Shown piece by piece: positions 11,804-23,575 of a stretch of 64,000 bases of DNA. A model generated the notes under the pieces. It had not been told where the DNA came from and ran no database searches. It saw nothing but the letters and a program-made list of their open reading frames with translations. The DNA lies in NCBI GenBank assembly GCA_018857735.1, contig JABMCL010000188.1, positions 2,422,001-2,486,000 of the forward strand, in the 5' to 3' direction. Both the position numbers and the translations under genes were made by a program. The stretch comes from Alviniconcha marisindica. Its lineage: Eukaryota; Mollusca; Gastropoda; Provannidae. How positions within the stretch are numbered: the stretch's first letter is position 1; the number at the start of each line of letters is the position of its first letter.

Positions 11804-11956
11804 GAGCGTCAGGAGTTTGAGCAGGAGCTGAATCAGCAGCGGGAGAGCTCCAGCATGATGAAGGACCAGCTGCGCAAGGAGCATGAGGAAGAGATCAGTG
11901 CCCTGATGGACGAGAACTCCAAACTGGAGGAGGAGCTGCAGGAGGCCAAGAGGAAG
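11804..11956 (+). CDS. Coiled-coil gene, exon 2
   Basis: 51 codons, phase 0 to 0, starting ERQEFEQELNQQRESS and ending LEEELQEAKRK. The acceptor is ggtgtgcag and the donor aag|gtacat. Strongly charged, with leucines and methionines in heptad-like spacing and no proline. A 23-bp array runs right up to the acceptor. A (CA)n tract starts about 30 bp after the donor. Confidence 0.88.
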
Positions 11957-11979
11957 GTACATGGCTGGAACACACGCAC

Positions 11980-12035
11980 ACACAAACACACACACACACA
12001 CACACAAACACACAAACACACACACAAACACACAC

Positions 12036-12109
<74 letters not shown>

Positions 12110-12160
12110 TCTCAAACATAACATCCACACACCAGTCATAACACTCAAATACAACATTTG

Positions 12161-12241
<81 letters not shown>

Positions 12242-12361
12242 CACACACACACACACACTCACACCACCACCACTACAACTAGACACACACATGCATGCAT
12301 GCATGCACACACACACACGTGTGCACAGCACACTCACACACACCACCACCACAACTAGAAT

Positions 12362-12453
<92 letters not shown>

Positions 12454-12470
12454 GCACACGCACACACACA
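11980..12470. repeat. (CA)n tracts, three long blocks
   Basis: CA blocks at about 11985-12105, 12163-12260 and 12363-12460, separated by near-duplicate spacers (accaccaccac, acaactaga, gcatgcatgc). Confidence 0.96.
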
Positions 12471-12543
12471 TACATCACCACCACCACCACTAAAATGCAC
12501 ACACGCATACACAAGAGTTACTACATCGCTACACTCCATGCAG

Positions 12544-12775
12544 TGCACCCAGCTGGAGAAGCAGATCGACCGCCTGAAGCAGGAGCAGAACGAGGAGCAG
12601 GACATCCTGGAGGAGGAGCGAGCGGAGATGGAGCGAGAGCGAGACCAGGCCCTGAAGGAGAAGAAGAATCTGGCCGACCGCATCGCCACCCTGGAGAAAG
12701 AGAAGGAGGAGCTGGAGCTGAGCCGGGACTCTCTGGAAAAAGAGAGGGACACGTGGAAGGACTCTTCCATGGAAA
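12544..12775 (+). CDS. Coiled-coil gene, exon 3
   Basis: 77 codons plus one base, starting CTQLEKQIDRLKQEQNEE and ending WKDSSME. The acceptor is ctccatgcag and the donor gaaa|gtgagt. The exon ends in phase 1, which exon 4 satisfies. Very rich in E and K (EEERAEMERERDQALKEKKN). The donor-proximal intron sequence (aagctggtctggggtt) is the founder-like first unit of the 31-bp array that fills the intron. Confidence 0.87.
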
Positions 12776-12789
12776 GTGAGTCTAAAGTG

Positions 12790-13260
12790 AAGCTGGTCTG
12801 GGGTTATGCCCCTTGACAGGAAGTTGGTCCAGGGTTGGGTCCCTTGACAGAAAGTTGATCCAGGTTGGCCCTTGACAGAAAGTTGATCCAGGTTGGCCCT
12901 TGACAGGAAGTTGGTCCGGGGTTAGGCCCCTTGACAGGAGGTTGGTCCAGGGTTGGTCCCCTTGACAGGAAGTTGGTCCAGAGTTGGGCACCTTGGCAGG
13001 AAGTTGGTCCAGGGTTGGGCACCTTGACAGGAAGTTGGTCCAGAGTTGGGCACCTTGGCAGGAAGTTGGTCCAGGGTTGGGCACCTTGGCAGGAAGTTGG
13101 TCCAGGGTTGGGCCTCATGGCAGGTAGTTGGTCCAACAATAGGCCCCTTGACAGGAAGTTGGTCCAGGGTTGGGCCCCTTGACAGGAAGTTGGTTCTGAT
13201 GTAAGCCTTGGCAGGAACGTGGTCCATGGTAAGGCGCTTTGACAGAAAGTTGGATTTAGT
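12790..13260 (+). repeat. 31-bp minisatellite after exon 3
   Basis: About 15 units of ccttgacaggaagttggtcc plus agggttgggca, derived from the sequence just after the exon 3 donor. Confidence 0.95.
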
Positions 13261-13479
13261 TTTGTGTTTGTGTTTTGCTCATCTATTTGCTCTGGCATGG
13301 TTTAGTCTTTTGCCACCATCAGTCAGGAGGACAAGATTCAGCGCTTCCAAATGTTGTAAATACACAGTGCTAACGTCAGATGAAATGGTAACGAGGGCTT
13401 TAATAAGTGTGTGGATGATTGTTTCACAAGCGAATCAAAGTTAGATGGACCACATAATGATGTGTTTCCTTTTTATCAG

Positions 13480-14140
13480 GTGAAATGCAGACATTGTTCT
13501 CCTTATCAGGTGAATCATGCAAACTTGTTATCAGGTGAAAATGTGTATCTAGACTTGAAAGTTGTTTTCTTGTTTTATGTGAAATACACACCTGCTCATA
13601 AAATAGTTTTCTTGTTATCAGCTGAAAATCAAAGTTGTTTTCAGTGAAATATAAACCTAGATACGAAAGTTGTTTCCATGTCATCAGGTGGATACAAATT
13701 TGGACACAAAGTAGTTTTCTTTTTATCAATGAAATACAAGCCCAGACACAAAAGTGGTTTCCTTGTTTCCAGGTAAAATACAAATCTGGACAAAAGTGGT
13801 TCTCTTGTTATTAGGTGAAAAAGAGAACTGCACACAGAAGTTGTCTCCTTGTTATCAGGTGAAATGCAAACCTGGACACAAAAGCTGTTTGCTTGTTATC
13901 AGGTGAAATACACACTTGTTATTAAGTAAAATACATGCTTGTTACCAGGTGAAATACACATTTGTTATTAAGTAAAATACAAACTTGTTATCAGGTGAAA
14001 TACACACTTGTTATCAAGTGAAATACATACTTGTTTTCAGGTGAAATACACACTTGTTATCAAGTGAAATACAAAATTGTTATCAGGTGAAACGCACACT
14101 TTTATTAAGTGAAATACAAACTTGTTATGAGGTGAAATTA
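13480..14140 (+). repeat. Irregular repeat before exon 4
   Basis: Recurrent ttgttatcaggtgaaataca segments at 25-60 bp spacing, degenerate on the left and tighter on the right. Each contains an AG|GTGAAA motif. Confidence 0.8.
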
Positions 14141-14150
14141 TCCTTGCCAG

Positions 14151-14317
14151 GTCCCTCAACTCCTGTCCACATGCGGCCATCCAGCCCACTTCGCTCCCCT
14201 AACGATGTGGCTCTACGAAAGGTGATAGAGGACAAGACGAAGATCGAGGGAGACATGATTCAGATGCGCAGCCAGGTCAGGTCGCTGAGGAACGAGAAAG
14301 AGGCAGCAGAGGAAGAG
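14151..14317 (+). CDS. Coiled-coil gene, exon 4 (Pro/Ser linker then coiled coil)
   Basis: Two bases join exon 3 to give Ser, then PSTPVHMRPSSPLRSPNDVA, followed by helical sequence ending RSLRNEKEAAEEE. The acceptor is tccttgccag and the donor gag|gtcagt, phase 0. The S/T-P motifs make this the only obvious break in the rod and a candidate phosphorylated hinge (inference from composition). The upstream intron is an irregular array of ttatcaggtgaaatacac-type units. Confidence 0.85.
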
Positions 14318-14738
14318 GTCAGTCAGGAAGGTTGCTTCATGGACCTTTCTTTTGAATATTCATAAAGGAGGTCACGGGATTTGAAGCAGGATTGGGCACG
14401 GTGTTGACCTGGGGTCTCCGTGGGCTAGGTCATGGGAGGTCACGAGATAGAAAGGGAGGTTGAACTGTGCAAAAATGGCAATCCAACCTTGATTTCAATC
14501 ATGTGACCTAGCTTATTATAAATGAGTCCTGGTCAGCACTGCCTAATCTCGCTTTCAGTTTCATGACCCACCATGACCTATCTCATTGAGATGTCTCATA
14601 GTGCATCATTCATACAAAGTAGATGGCAGATCTGTGTGACTTACATAGTACATTGTGAGTGATTCTACATTGTGCATACTGTCAGTGATTCTCCTTTGTG
14701 TCCACCTTATGTACATGATGAGTGATTCCCCCGTGATA
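14318..14738. other. Non-repetitive intron part
   Basis: No exon or element recognised. Confidence 0.5.
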
Positions 14739-14740
14739 GA

Positions 14741-15761
14741 AGAAGAAGGAGGGTGAGCAGGTACAGGTGATCATACACACGTTACAGTGGTGCTGACCTG
14801 TCTGTGTATGGCGTAATCTGGTTCAGAAGGTGAAGAAAGAGAGTGGACGTCTACAGGTGACCACACACACACACACTAAGGTGGTGTTGACCTGTCTGTG
14901 TGGTGTGAGTTAGGTACAGAAGATGAAAAAGGAGAGTGTGCTGCTGCAGGTGACCACACATTACAGTGGTCCTGTGTTCAGGTTCAGAAGGTGAAGAAGG
15001 AGAGTGAGCGACTCCAGGTGACCATACACACATTACAGTGGTGTTGACCTGTCTGTGTGCTGTGTTCAGGTTCAGAAGGTGAAGAAGGAGAGTGAGCGAC
15101 TCCAGGTGACCATACACACATTACAGTGGTGTTGACCTGTCTGTGTGCTGTGTTCAGGTTCAGAAGGTGAAGAAGGAGAGTGAGCGACTCCAGGTGACCA
15201 TACACACATTACAGTGGTGTTGACCTGTCTGTGTGCTGTGTTCAGGTTCAGAAGGTGAAGAAGGAGAGTGAGCGACTCCAGGTGACCATACACATATTAC
15301 GGTGGTGTTGACCTGTCTGTGTGCTGTGTTCCGGTTCAGAAGGTGAAGAAGGAGAGTGAGCGACTCCAAGTGACCATACACACATTACAGTGGTGTTGAC
15401 CTGTGTGTGTGCTGTGTTCAGGTGAAGAAGGAGAGCGAGAGGCTGCAGGTGACAGTACACACATTACAGTGGTGTTGACCTGTTTGTGTGCTGTATTCAG
15501 GTTCAGAAGGTGAAGAAGGAGAATGAGAGGCTGCAGGTAACGATACACGCATTACAGTGGTGTTGACCTGTTTGTGTGCTGTGTTCAGGTTCAGAAGGTG
15601 AAGAAGGAGAGTGAGCGACTCCAGGTGACCATACACACGTTACAGTGGTGTTGACCTGTTTGTGTGCTGTGTTCAGGTGAAGAAGGTGAAGAAGGAGGAG
15701 AGGCTGCAGGTAACGATACACGCATTACAGTGGTGTTGACCTGTTTGTGTGCTGTGTTCAG
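14741..15761 (+). repeat. 88-bp array of micro-exon-like cassettes before exon 5
   Basis: About eleven units, each with an acceptor-like end (ctgtgttcag), a 27-36 bp copy of the start of exon 5 (VQKVKKESERLQ or variants) and a donor-like cag|gtgacc or cag|gtaacg, then about 52 bp of spacer. The leftmost units have lost the acceptor or frame. Confidence 0.93.
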
Positions 15762-15881
15762 GTTCAGAAGGTGAAGAAGGAGAGCGAGAGGCTGCAGGTG
15801 ACGATACAACAGCTGCAGATGAAGAACAAGAACCTGCGACAGGAGCTGGAGGAGATGGAGGCCCAGCTGGATGAAGCTGAG
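15762..15881 (+). CDS. Coiled-coil gene, exon 5
   Basis: 40 codons, phase 0 to 0, starting VQKVKKESERLQVTIQQLQ and ending EEMEAQLDEAE. The acceptor is ctgtgttcag and the donor gag|gtatga. Its first 12 codons, VQKVKKESERLQ, occur about eleven more times upstream as an 88-bp tandem array in which each copy keeps an acceptor-like and a donor-like end. I take this last copy as the constitutive exon because it alone continues into 28 more coding codons. Confidence 0.87.
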
Positions 15882-16078
15882 GTATGATGCCCAGCACTGG
15901 GCCTCTGGTTTGACCCCTCATCTCGTTTCAGTGACAGACATACATACATTCAGTCATTCACAGCAGTCCCGTCAGTGCTGAAGGGTGATCACATTCATTG
16001 ACAGACAAGCATGTTCAGTCATTCAAAGCATGTTCATTCCTGTCCCTCCCTCGCTCCCTCCATGTTATATTCCTTCTG

Positions 16079-16084
<6 letters not shown>

Positions 16085-16172
<88 letters not shown>

Positions 16173-16225
16173 TGTGTGCATGCATGCGTGCGTGCGTGCA
16201 TGCATGCATGTGTGTGTGTGTGAGC
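16085..16225. repeat. (GT)n microsatellite
   Basis: Long GT tract with GCATGCAT-type interruptions at the right end. Confidence 0.96.
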
Positions 16226-16267
16226 AACAGAATAAGATTCTGTATTATTTTTGAGCTTTTGTGTATA

Positions 16268-16362
16268 CATGTTTGTAGATCTTGTAGCGTGGTGTGCTCA
16301 CCCTTGTTGGTGAGATAGGGTGCTATAGAAATGACTTGTTTTTATTATTATTGTTATTATAT
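16268..16362 (+). mobile_element. Possible SINE/LINE 3' tail
   Basis: gggtgctatagaaatgactt followed by a TTATTATTATTGTTATTAT run. Similar GTGCTATAGAAA plus ATT-rich tails occur at 34290-34370 and, inverted, at about 48635-48685. Confidence 0.35.
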
Positions 16363-16439
16363 TTGTGCTGGCGTCTTGTTAGAGGTGTGCACCCGGTGGG
16401 TGCTACTTGACCTGCATTGCACTTCAGTATTGCACTGAC

Positions 16440-17640
16440 AACAGCTGTGTGCAGTGTTTGTACAGTCAACAGCAGTGTGCCATGTTTTTACTGACAGCAG
16501 CAGTGTTTCTACAGTCAGCAGCACTGTTTGTATGGACAGCAGCCATGTTTGTACTTTCAGCAGCAGTGTTTGTACAGACAACAGCAGTGTTTGTACAGAC
16601 AGCAGCAGTGTATACAGACAGCAGCAGTGTTTGTACAGACAGCAGCAGTGTTTGTACGTTCAGCAGCAGTGTTTGTACAGACAACAGCAGTGTTTGTACA
16701 GACAGCAGCAATGTTTGTACAGACAGCAGCAGTGTTTGTACAGACAGCAGCAGTGTTTGTACAGACAACAGCAGTGTTTGTACAGACAACAGCAGTGTTT
16801 GTACAGACACAGCAGTGTTTGTACAGACAGCAGCAGTGTTTGTACAGACAGCAGCAGTGTTTGTACAGACAGCAGCAGTGTTTGTACAGACAGCAGCAGT
16901 GTTTGTACAGACAGCAGCAGTGTTTGTACAGACAGCAGCAGTGTTTGTACAGACAGCAGCAGTGTTTGTACAGACAGCAGCAGTGTTTGTACAGACAGCA
17001 GCATGTTTGTACAGACAGCAGCAGTGTTTGTACAGACAGCAGCAGTGTTTGTACAGACAGCAGCATGTTTGTACAGACAGCAGCAGTGTTTGTACAGACA
17101 GCAGCAGTGTTTGTACAGACAGCAGCAGTGTTTGTACAGACAGCAGCAGTGTTGTACAGCAGCAGCAGTGTTTGTACAGACAGCAGCAGTGTTTGTCACA
17201 GTCAGCAGCAGTGTTGATACAGCAGCAGCAGTGTTTGTACAGACAGCAGCAGTGTTGAGTACAGACAGCAGCAGTGTTGATACAAGACAGCGAGCAGTGT
17301 TGTACAGACAGCAGCAGTGTTGGTACAGACAGCAGCAGTGTTTGTACAGACAACAGCAGTGTTTGTCCAGTCAGCAGCAGTGTTGATACAGACAGCAGCA
17401 GTGTTTGTACAGACAGCAGCAGTGTTGGTACAGACAGCAGCAGTGTTTGTACAGACAACAGCAGTATTGGTACAGACAGCAGCAGTGTTGGTACAGACAG
17501 CAGCAGTGTTTGTACAGACAGCAGCAGTGTTTGTACAGACAACAGCAGTGTTTGTCCAGTCAGCAGCAGTGTTGATACAGACAGCAGCAGTGTTTGTACA
17601 GACAGCAGCAGTGTTGGTACAGACAGCAGCAGTGTTTGCA
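16440..17640 (+). repeat. 21-bp minisatellite before exon 6, over 50 copies
   Basis: Unit tttgtacagacagcagcagt plus g. Occasional 18-20 bp units shift phase. The array's acagacagcagc core matches the exon 6 acceptor region (tatacag|acagcagcgg). 21 bp leaves all frames open, producing phantom proteins on both strands. Confidence 0.97.
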
Positions 17641-17719
17641 GAGGCAGTAGCAGCAGGGTCACCCTCACAGTCACCAGTGCAGCTGCCATCTTTCTACCCA
17701 CCTTGCAATCTGTATACAG

Positions 17720-17911
17720 ACAGCAGCGGACGAAGCAAAGAAGACGGAGGAGGAGATCAGCGAGAAGTACAAGGAGCTGCAGAAGGAGGTGAAGACCCTC
17801 AGGACGGAAGTACAGCGGAACACCACGCTGCAAGACATCGTGGACATCCTGAGCAACGAGAAATCACAGCTCAACTCTACGCTGGATGGTGTCAGGAAGG
17901 AAATGCAGAAG
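17720..17911 (+). CDS. Coiled-coil gene, exon 6
   Basis: 64 codons, phase 0 to 0, starting TAADEAKKTEEEISEKYKEL and ending LDGVRKEMQK. The acceptor is ctgtatacag and the donor aag|gtacgt. The exon start (acagcagcgg) resembles the 21-bp unit of the array that fills the upstream intron. Alternative AGs a few bases downstream exist, but only this one keeps phase with exon 5 and an open frame. Confidence 0.85.
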
Positions 17912-18588
17912 GTACGTCATGATGAACCTGACTGCTCCCGCCTTCCCTTTGCTTCTGCTGTTTGATAGATAACCCTTTTAGAGAATATTTGAAAAGTATG
18001 AGAGTATGTGGATGGAGGGGTGGTGGTTGGGGTGCTAAGTGGATTACTTGAGAGGTGTGCTATTTTTCTGACCCAGATTTGGTACCTGTATAACATTTTG
18101 CAATATAATATTTTGCGAAAGAAAGTTCACTTGAAGGGGAAAGGTAGCACCATCAGCTGGCTAGGAGTTTGGGAACAGAAAATATATATATACCTACTGA
18201 ACCAGATGCCCCACAAGAGGATGTCCCAGAATGGAATGTTCTGATACGGGATGTCCCACAATGGAATGCTCCAGTATTGGATGTCCTAACATGGAATGCC
18301 CCAGAATGCGTTACCTCAAAGGAGGGTGTCCCAAAATGTGAAACGGATGTGCCTAATGTCAGCAACAAAGTAATTTTGGTGTGGGCCTGCAGAATGTAAG
18401 GTTACTGACTGGTACAGTTCATCATATCCCTTCAAATAACAAAAAGAATATTGTAGTAGTAGCTATTTACAGGACCTGTCTCCTTCAGAATACCACACAG
18501 ATTATTGCATGCTGGGTCTTTTTTCATTTTTCTTTTTTCATTCATGGACTGCCCATGCTAAGTAGTTTTTTTCCTATGCTGACTTCAG
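17912..18588. other. Intron with a short degenerate repeat
   Basis: 18205-18340 repeats gatgtcccacaatggaatg-like units (about 30-36 bp, four copies). Otherwise nothing recognised. Confidence 0.6.
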
Positions 18589-18794
18589 GTTCTGGCAGAG
18601 AAGGAAGACTTGTCCAGTGAGAACCTGCAGCTCACCCAAGGGGAGCAGCGGCTGGCCAGTGAGCTGGCTTCTCTCAAAGAGGAGCTGTCCACCCTGGAGA
18701 AGGAGAGGGATGACCTGTTCACAGAGAGGGACGAGCTCATGAACACCCAGAATATGCAGGGAGGCATGCTGTCCTCTTTACAGATGGAGCTCAG
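18589..18794 (+). CDS. Coiled-coil gene, exon 7
   Basis: 68 codons plus two bases, starting VLAEKEDLSSENLQLTQGEQ and ending MLSSLQMEL. The acceptor is gctgacttcag and the donor ctcag|gtattg; phase 2. The last 60 bp and the donor are copied about a dozen times in the following intron. Contains the dense stretch LEKERDDLFTERDEL. Confidence 0.87.
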
Positions 18795-19770
18795 GTATTG
18801 CATACCTTGTGTTGTTAGCTAGCTCATCAACACCCAGAGTATGCAGCATGCTGTCCTCTTTACAGATGGAACTCCGGTGATGCATACCTTGTGTTGTTAG
18901 CTAGGTCATCAACACGCAGAGTATGCAGCATGCTGTCCTCTTTACAGATGGAACTCAGGTACTGCATACCTTGTGTTGTTAACTAGCTCATCAACACCCA
19001 GAATATGCAGGTAGGCATGCTGTCCTCTTTACAGATGGAACTCAGGTACTGCATACCTTGTGTTGTTAACTAGTCATCAACACCCAGAATATGCAGGTAG
19101 GCATGCTGTCCTCTTTACAGATGGAACTCAGGTACTGCATACCTTGTGTTGTTAACTAGCTCATCAACACCCAGAATATGCAGGTAGGCATGCTGTCCTC
19201 TTTACAGATGGAACTTGGTGTGCATACCTTGTGTTGTTAGCTAGCTCATCAACAGCCAGAGTATGCAGCATGCTGTCCTCTTTACAGATGGAACTCAGGT
19301 ACTGCATACCTTGTTTTGTTAGCTAGGTCATCAACAGCCAGAGTATGCAGCATGCTGTCCTCTTTACAGATGGAGCTCAGGTATTGCATACCTTGTGTTG
19401 TTAGCTAGGTCATCAACAGCCAGAGTGTGCAGCATGCTGTCCTCTTTACAGATGGAACTTTGGTATTGCATACCTTGTGTTGTTAACTAGCTCATCAGCA
19501 CCTAGAGTATGCAGCATGCTGTCCTCTTTACAGATGGAACTCAGGTGTTGCATACATTGTGTTGTTAACTAGCTCTTGAACACCCAGAGTATGCAGGGTG
19601 GCATGCTGTCCTATTTACAGATTGAACTCAGGTAGTGCATACATTGTGTTGTCAGCCAGCTGTTGAACATCCAAAGTATGCAGTATGCTGTCCTCTTTAC
19701 AGATGGAACTCAGGTGTTGCATGCATTGGGTTGATAGCTAGCTCCTGAACACCCAGGAACATGTGCATGG
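18795..19770 (+). repeat. Array of exon 7 3' ends, about 85 bp, about 11 copies
   Basis: Each unit carries the exon 7 terminal sequence (cacccagaatatgcagg, ggcatgctgtcctctttaca, gatggaactcag) and the donor-like context ag|gtactgcat or variants, then ttgtgttgttaactagctca. Confidence 0.94.
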
Positions 19771-19845
19771 TGTGTTGTCATATCTGAACACTAGTCATTA
19801 GTCATGCGTAAACAGGCTGTTCATGGTGTCATGCATTACTCACAG

Positions 19846-19990
19846 CACGGCACAGGAATTCCGGGAGAAGCTGTCGGCTGCCTCCCAGCACCTGGAGAAG
19901 GAGAACAAAGAACTGCGCAGCAAACTGGAGCAGGCCACGGCGGAGTTGGACAGTCTGAAACACACCGCACAGGAACTGGCCAAGACAGAG
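19846..19990 (+). CDS. Coiled-coil gene, exon 8
   Basis: One base completes Ser with exon 7, then 48 codons run TAQEFREKLSAASQHLEKEN to HTAQELAKTE. The acceptor is attactcacag and the donor gag|gtcagt, phase 0. Choosing the AG at 19845 rather than the one just before GAATTC is what satisfies the phase-2 end of exon 7. Confidence 0.84.
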
Positions 19991-20019
19991 GTCAGTGCTC
20001 CCATCTTATAGCAGTGGTT

Positions 20020-21870
20020 TTACAGTTCACCACTCAGTGTGTCAGTGTTGTTACAGTTCACCACTCAGTGTGTCAGGGTTGTTACAGTTCACTACTCCTG
20101 CAGTAAGGCAGTGTTACTGTTCACTACTCCTGCAGTATGACAGTGTTGTTACTGTTCGCTACTCCTGCAGTATGAGTGTTGTTACTGTTTGCTACTCCTA
20201 CAGTATGACAGTGTTGTTACCATTCACTACTCATGCAGTATGACAGTGTTGTTACTGTTCGCTACTCCTGCAGTATGACAGTGTTGTTACTGTTCACTAC
20301 TCCTGCAGTATGAGTGTTGTTACCATTCACTACTGCAGTATGACAGTGTTGTTACTGTTCACTACTCCTGCAGTATGACAGTGTTGTTACCATTCACTAC
20401 TCCTGCAGTATGACAGTGTTGTTACCGTTCACTACTCCTGAAGTATGACAGTGTTGTTACTGTTTGCTACTCCTGCAGTATGAGTGTTGTTACTGTTCAC
20501 TACTCCTGAAGTATGACAGTGTTGTTACTGTTCGCTACTCCTGCAGTATGACAGTGTTGTTACCTGTTCACTACTCCTGCAGTATGACAGTGTTGTTACT
20601 GTTCACTACTCCTGAAGTATGACAGTGTTGTTACTGTTCACTCCTCAGTATGACGGTGTTGTTACTGTTCACCACTCAAATATGACAGTGTTGTTACAGT
20701 TCACCACTGCAGTATGACAGTGTTGTTACTGTTCACCACTCAGTATGACAGTGTTGTTACTGTTCACCACTCAGTATGACAGTGTTGTTACTGTTCACCA
20801 CTCAGTATGACGGTGTTGTTACAGTTCACCACTCAGTATGACAGTGTTGTTACAGTTCACCACGCAGTATGACAGTGTTGTTACTTTCTGTTCACCACTT
20901 ACATTATGACAGTGTTGTTACTGTTCACCACTTACAGTATGACAGTGCTGTTTACAGTATGACAGTGTTGTTACTGTTCACCACTCTCACAGTATGACTG
21001 TGTTGTTACTGTTCACCACTCAATATGATGGTGTTGTTACAGTTCACCACTTAGTATGACTGTGTTGTTACAGTTCACCACTCAGTATGACAGTGTTGTT
21101 ACAGTTCACCACTCAGTATGACAGTGTTGTTATGTTCACCCTCTCACATAATGTTGTTATGTTCACCACTGTCAGTATGACAGTGTTGTTACTGTTCACC
21201 ACTCTCAGTATGACAGTGTTGTTACTGTTCACCACTGTCAGTATGACAGTGTTGTTATGTTCACCCTCTCAGTATGACAGTGTTGTTACTGTTCACCCTC
21301 TCAGTATGACAGTGTTGTTACTGTTCACCACTCTCAGTATGACAGTGTTGTTACTGTTCACCACTCTCAGTATGACAGTGTTGTTACTGTTCACCACTCT
21401 CAGTATGACAGTGTTGTTAGTGTTCACCACTCTCAGTATGACAGTGTTGTTACTGTTCACCCTCTCAGTATGACAGTGTTGTTACTGTTCACCACTCTCA
21501 GTATGACAGTGTTGTTACTGTTCACCACTTCAGTATGACAGTGTTGTTACTGTTCACACTCTCAGTATGACAGTGTTGTTACTGTTCACCCTCTCAGTAT
21601 GACAGTGTTGTTACTGTTCACCACTCTCAGTATGACAGTGTTGTTACTGTTCACCACTCTCAGTATGACAGTGTTGTTACTGTTCACCACTCTCAGTATG
21701 ACAGTGTTGTTACTGTTCACCCTCTCAATATGACAGTGTTGTTACTGTTCACCCTCTCATATGACAGTGTTGTTACTGTTCACCATCTCCAGTATGACAG
21801 TGTTGTTACTGTTCACCACTTCACAGTACAACAGTGTTGTACCTGTCACCCTTCACAGTAACTGTTGACC
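20020..21870 (+). repeat. Minisatellite after exon 8, 26-33 bp units, about 60 copies
   Basis: Core agtatgacagtgttgttact plus gttcaccactctc. The left part uses ctactcctgc spacers, the right part accactctc spacers, so at least two subfamilies occupy separate halves. Confidence 0.95.
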
Positions 21871-22300
21871 TGTTCACCCTCTCACAGTACAACAGTGTTG
21901 ACACGTGCACCTCTCCCAGTCTGACAATTTCTCTGTCACAGTCAACATGTTGACACGTGCACTCTTCACACAATGCTCACATTATGACAGTACTGTTACC
22001 GTGCACCTCTTCACAGAATGCTGACACATTCACCTCTCACAGTACAACAGTGTTGACACGTGCACCTCTTCACGGCAATGCTGACACATTCACCTCTGTC
22101 ACAGTACAACAGTGTTGACACGTGCACCTCTTACACAGCAATGCTGACACATTTACCTCTGTCACAGTACAACAGTGTTGACACGTGCACCTCTTACCCA
22201 GCAATGCTGACACATTTACCTCTGTCACAGTACAACAGTGTTGACACGTGCACCTCTTACACAGCAATGCTGACATATTCACCACTTCTGCAATATAGCA
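21870..22300 (+). repeat. About 64-bp minisatellite
   Basis: Units with gtacaacagtgttgacacgt and gcaatgctgacacatttacc. It grades from the preceding array. Confidence 0.9.
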
Positions 22301-22544
22301 GTGCTAAGAGGTTAACCACTCCCACATATGACAGTGCTGACACATCCTCCCCCCGCCCCTCCCTTATGACAATGCTGACACATTTAGAATCACACAGTCC
22401 CTGTAATAAGGCAAGCTGCATTATGCATGCTGATTGCAAATCATGAGCATTTTGTCTTCTCCTGTAATTATCACATACCAGTTCATTGCTTTTTTCTTTT
22501 TGAAATGTGAGATGCTTGAGCGTTTTCTGTCCTTGTTTGTGTGT

Positions 22545-23460
22545 TGCTGAGCGATACTGTAGTCATGTGGGGCGAGACACTGACCATTTCTCCCTGTGTG
22601 TTGCTGAGTGATACTGTAGTCGTGTGGGGCGAGACACTGACCATTTCTCCCTGTGTGTTGCTGAGCGATACTGTAGTCGTGTGGGGCGAGACACTGACCA
22701 TTTCTCCCTGTGTGTTGCTGAGCGAAAACTGTAGTCGTGTGGGGCGAGACACTGACCATTTCTCCCTGGTGGTTGTGAGCAATACTGTAGTCATGTGGGG
22801 CGAGACACTGACCATTTCTCCCTGTGTGTTGCTGAGCAATACTGTAGTCGTGTGGGGCGAGACACTGACCATTTCTCCCTGTGTGTTGCTGAGCAATACT
22901 GTAGTCTGTGGGGCGAACACTGACCATTTCTCCCTGGTTGTTGCTGAGCAATACTGTAGTCTGTGGGGCGAGACACTGACCATTTCTCCCTGTGAATGTT
23001 GCTGAGCAATATACTGTAGTCATGTGGGGCGAGACACTGACCATTTCTCCCTGTGTGTTGCTGAGCAATACTGTAGTCATGTGGGGCGAGACACTGACCA
23101 TTTCTCCCTGTGTGTTGCTGAGCAATACTGTAGTCATGTGGGGCAAGAACTGACCATTTCTCCTTGGAATGTGTGCTGAGCAATGTATACTGTAGTCATG
23201 TGGGGCGAGACACTGACCATTTCTTCCTGTGTGTTGCTGAGCAATACTGTAGTCTGTGGGGCGACACACTGACCATTTCTCCCTGGTGTGTTGCTGAGCA
23301 ATACTGTAGTCATGTGGGGCGAGACACTGACCATTTCTCCCTGGTGTGTTGCTGAGCAATACTGTAGTCATGTGGGGCGAGACACGACCATTTCTCCCTG
23401 GTGTGTTGCTGAGCGATACTGTAGTCATGTGGTGGCGAGACACTGACCTAGTTTCTCCCT
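22545..23460 (+). repeat. About 57-bp minisatellite, block A
   Basis: About 16 units of gagacactgaccatttctcc, ctgtgtgttgctgagcaata and ctgtagtcatgtggggc. The same family as 24549-25050; the array leads into a damaged exon 9 copy. Confidence 0.95.
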
Positions 23461-23469
23461 GTGTGTGTG

Positions 23470-23575
23470 CTTGATCGTGATCACCTGAAGGAACAGAATG
23501 CAGGACTGACCAGCACTGACAGAACTTCGTCCACTGGAATGGCCCGCAAACAGAAGCAATCTCATGACTGTAGTC
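23470..23575 (+). pseudogene. Damaged duplicate of exon 9
   Basis: ttgatcgtgatcacctgaag and gaacagaatgcaggactgac match exon 9, with several 1-3 bp losses, no AG at the acceptor (gtgtgtgtgc) and no donor. Not usable as an exon. Confidence 0.85.

Noticed and set aside
11603..12514. 303-codon cysteine/valine frame
   Set aside because: (CA)n/(TG)n translation. The same applies to CV or HT repeats at 5394-6056, 25270-25930, 30725-31372 and 51063-51482.
14741..15761. CRISPR-like array (regular 88-bp spacing)
   Set aside because: Whole units, not only the repeats, are similar. There are no unique spacers, the unit contains coding exon sequence, and the genome is eukaryotic.
16407..17833. 455-codon minus-strand frame and several 170-310 codon plus-strand frames
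   Set aside because: Products of the 21-bp array (7 codons). Only the last part (from 17720, plus strand) is coding, in a different frame.
22421..23443. 340-codon minus-strand frame with GRNGQCLAPHDYS repeats
   Set aside because: Translation of the 57-bp array of block A; 57 is a multiple of three.
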